From Balanoglossus misakiensis (taxonomy: Eukaryota; Hemichordata), in assembly GCA_040954595.2 (NCBI GenBank), contig CM082585.2, positions 8,990,001-9,054,000 of the forward strand: DNA of 64,000 nucleotides, written 5' to 3'. The position numbers were made by a program, and so were the translations under genes. Below, piece after piece: positions 61,570 through 64,000 of the stretch. The notes beneath the pieces were generated by a model. It was not told the DNA's origin and made no database searches. It was given only the letters and a program-made list of their open reading frames with translations. Position 1 is the first letter of the stretch; each line of letters begins with the position of its first letter.

Positions 61570-64000
61570 CATATCCATAGTAGAGTAAACTGACACAAAA
61601 GAGCGTTCTTTGTGCCGTCCACAGCTACTTACATGTAACCTCTACACAGTAAAAGTTTGTATGGCGCAAAAGACCCAGAATATATTGTATTTTATTATTA
61701 ATCTCGTCCTGTCGTATTGATTTATGATACAGCGAGTGAGCATAAACGGGATTTAATTAAATACCAATCCAGCAAAGGTTGCAATAGTGTAGAACGCTAT
61801 TGTGACTAACAGAGAGGTCAATATTATAAAAGCGAAGGTTCTGTAGCCCCGCAAAAAATGCTAAAAAGCACACGACATAGACATTTCTCATGCATTTATA
61901 CCAATGTACTCTGGTGGATAGCGATTTTTTTAGTCAAATATAGTGGAGAGACATTTCCATCACAATTATTTCTTTGCTATTTTTCCAGAAACCATTGAAT
62001 ATCTGAAACTGCACACTCTTTAGAAGACTGTAGAAACGATTATTTTTGTAAAAGTGAAAGAATTCGCTAATACATTTTTATCAGCAAGATAATATTGGAA
62101 AACGATATTTTAAACACTATTGTCAACGTAGGCAGCCATTACCCTTAAATGTCGATGTATCAGTTTTGCTGAAAAATTTCCTTTCCTACTGAGCTGAAAT
62201 GGGCTCTGATTTATTTTTTGTCACTCGAGTGGCAGCCATATTTGGCGTAAAACATGGCCGCCACACCAGCGCGCCGACTAAATACCCTTTCCCTCAAACA
62301 AGCCAAAGCCCTGACTAATGGAAAGATTAACGTTTCAGAAATGGATGGACAGATTTTCATAGTAATGAATGTAGTTACATGTTTTTGAAAGTACTACCCA
62401 CTTGAAAGTTAACAAATGATAGCGCCAGGCTCAGAGGGACGACAAATGATGCACACCGGCCACAGAGCACAAGTTTGTGTCTGGTCACACGCGATTTTGA
62501 GTTTCTATACATTTTCATTTATTTCAAATTCAATGGGCGCTTGAACATGTCGAACCAAAAAGTATTATTCGAATTAAATGGAAATAAAAGATATATCCTT
62601 CATTACTTCCATTGCAAAAGAAAACAAATGCCCAGATGCCACCACTCTTTCATGATCATCAAACAATACTGGTGTGCAAATTCTTCCGCTTTCACAATTT
62701 GTTGTCGTCGGCCAAATGTTCCCGCCAAATAACATAGAGCGCACGATCTCCGTAAACCGTATCCGACCATAAGTATATTTTGTAATAAACCAAACACCAA
62801 TACACAGAACTGTTTGAATATGTACAAAGTGAAGTTGTTTTAAAGAAAAATTGAATATTTTTGAGAAAAAAATAAAAAGGGAAAATCGATTCGAGAGACT
62901 TCATCATTCATCGATGACTCAAATCAGTTCACACGCTTATGTTTCTCCCGAAATGTGACTGTCTGACCTAAAACGCGACCTTCACCCGAATTTAGCCGCT
63001 GAGGGTGTCTGTAAATGTTGTTTAACCGTTCCATCGCTATGTCGACTGGTCCAACTTCGCTGATCCCCGCCTGACTGGGGCAGTCTTCAGCCGATGCGTC
63101 GGAATGTGCCCAGAACGTCAACTGTGATATGTGTCACGCGAAGTTGATGTCAATAAAAATGTAGCGAGACATTGAATGCGTGTAAAATAGTGACAGGGAT
63201 GTTAAGTGTTAAGCTGGAAAGAAAAAAAATCACCAAATCCGGGTGAACAAAATCAAAGATTAACACAGGTACCCTACACAATTGAGAACAGTCGCAAATT
63301 TGTCCCCATTGTCATCAAAATGAATGGAGTTTTCTTGACTGTTGGGCGCTCGTCAAATCAGCTGGTATTTAACCGTCGCAACAATGGTTCCTCAATTAAG
63401 CCACAAAGGGGGAAACTTAGACCTTTGGACTCAAAAATAAAGACCTGATTTTGAAAATGTCTTTAAACAAGACAAATGAAAACGGGAAAAAGTCTACGTT
63501 GGTGGTCGTTTCACACGAGAAGATCGAGGTTACTGCATCATTCGGCGATTGCCAATGTAACAATGGCTGCAGTGATTATAGAATCCGATACGCGCAATAT
63601 GGCTGCTTGTTTCCATATTATTTCAGGAGCGACATTTTGATAAATAGACAATTAATTGCCCCCACATTCTTCTCACAGAAGTATATGTAGCTAATGCCAG
63701 TTCAAAATTAGTTTAGTACAACCACCTGTTTGATCTTCAACCACGCTAACGATCTCGCGTGTCCGTATAGCGAGTCTACCACTGCATGCATTACTGCGGC
63801 GTCCAGAGTTTAATATTTGATCACAAAGATATGGTATTGCTATTACAGGTCAATGACCTTTCTCTTAGCTTTTTTGGGGTGGCAGCCTTCACAATCACAC
63901 CTTTTTGACGCTTGTTGTAACATGAAGATATGTGACAGTCAGTCAACTCCATTACACATAATTGAGCTTGGTCATGTGACGTTTGACAACAGTTCTTAGA
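61570..64000. other. gene-free stretch to window end
   Basis: AT-rich DNA with no frame over 85 codons that I recognise. It includes a YY1-type dyad at 62229-62264. Nothing suggests a gene entering from the right-hand edge. Confidence 0.5.
62229..62264. promoter_or_regulatory. inverted pair of YY1/Pho-type motifs
   Basis: GTGGCAGCCAT (62229-62239) and ATGGCCGCCAC (62254-62264) are complementary at 10 of 11 positions across a 14-bp spacer. Each contains GCCAT or ATGGC, the Pho/YY1 core. Confidence 0.4.

Noticed and set aside
61269-61622. Minus-strand frame with MYVC repeats; also a CRISPR-like regular array
   Set aside because: It is a tetranucleotide microsatellite with no spacers, in animal DNA.

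Overview
The window looks like animal (metazoan) nuclear DNA holding one recognisable protein-coding gene, a Zic/odd-paired (opa) family zinc-finger transcription factor on the minus strand (24137-26922). It has two coding exons separated by a 1187-bp GT-AG intron. The spliced product is 532 residues, with five C2H2-type fingers, the ZF-NC motif before finger 1 and a ZOC-like RDFLLRRE motif. Finger 5 spaces its first cysteines C-x4-C (CKVRGC), as in Drosophila Opa, whereas vertebrate Zic proteins have C-x2-C. The residues KKHSHVH in finger 4 are also Opa-like. With an intronic, low-density genome this suggests a protostome, most likely a lophotrochozoan such as a mollusc, annelid, brachiopod or phoronid. 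The phylum cannot be fixed from the sequence alone.

The other roughly 61 kb contains no open reading frame that I recognise. The longest non-Zic frames are 145-167 codons, lack domains and usually overlap frames on the other strand. I found no convincing tRNA, rRNA or reverse-transcriptase remnant. The layout is a developmental regulator in a large gene-free territory, so candidate cis-regulatory sequence dominates. It includes RFX X-box-like palindromes, DR1 nuclear-receptor repeats, palindromic CREs, YY1/Pho-type GCCAT clusters, homeodomain-rich AT islands, and one orphan consensus TATA box at 15703.

Region by region: 1-4278 is gene-free with one perfect palindrome. 4279-4420 is a (CAT)26-(TCAT)16 compound microsatellite. 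4421-15700 is gene-free with a diverged tandem duplication (5782-5941), a YY1-like cluster (about 6678-6832), paired E-boxes (7739-7763) and a GC-richer island (10160-10620). 15700-17151 holds the orphan TATA box, a 42-bp perfect palindrome between 9-bp direct repeats (16329-16388) and a 157-bp TA-flanked MITE (16991-17151). 17152-24065 lies 3' of Zic. 24066-27170 is the Zic locus with its candidate poly(A) signal, 5' leader uORFs and promoter motifs. 27171-64000 is a long gene-free 5' flank with microsatellites at 49914-50036 and 61425-61569 and a G-quadruplex-type tract at 57588-57652.

The most unusual items are the 42-bp palindromic insertion with 9-bp flanking repeats, an embedded 22-bp palindrome at 21822-21843, the recurrence of strong X-box and DR1 sites around a single Zic gene, and an intron whose start stays open in the finger-3 frame for about 80 codons. 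All regulatory calls are motif matches and remain inference.
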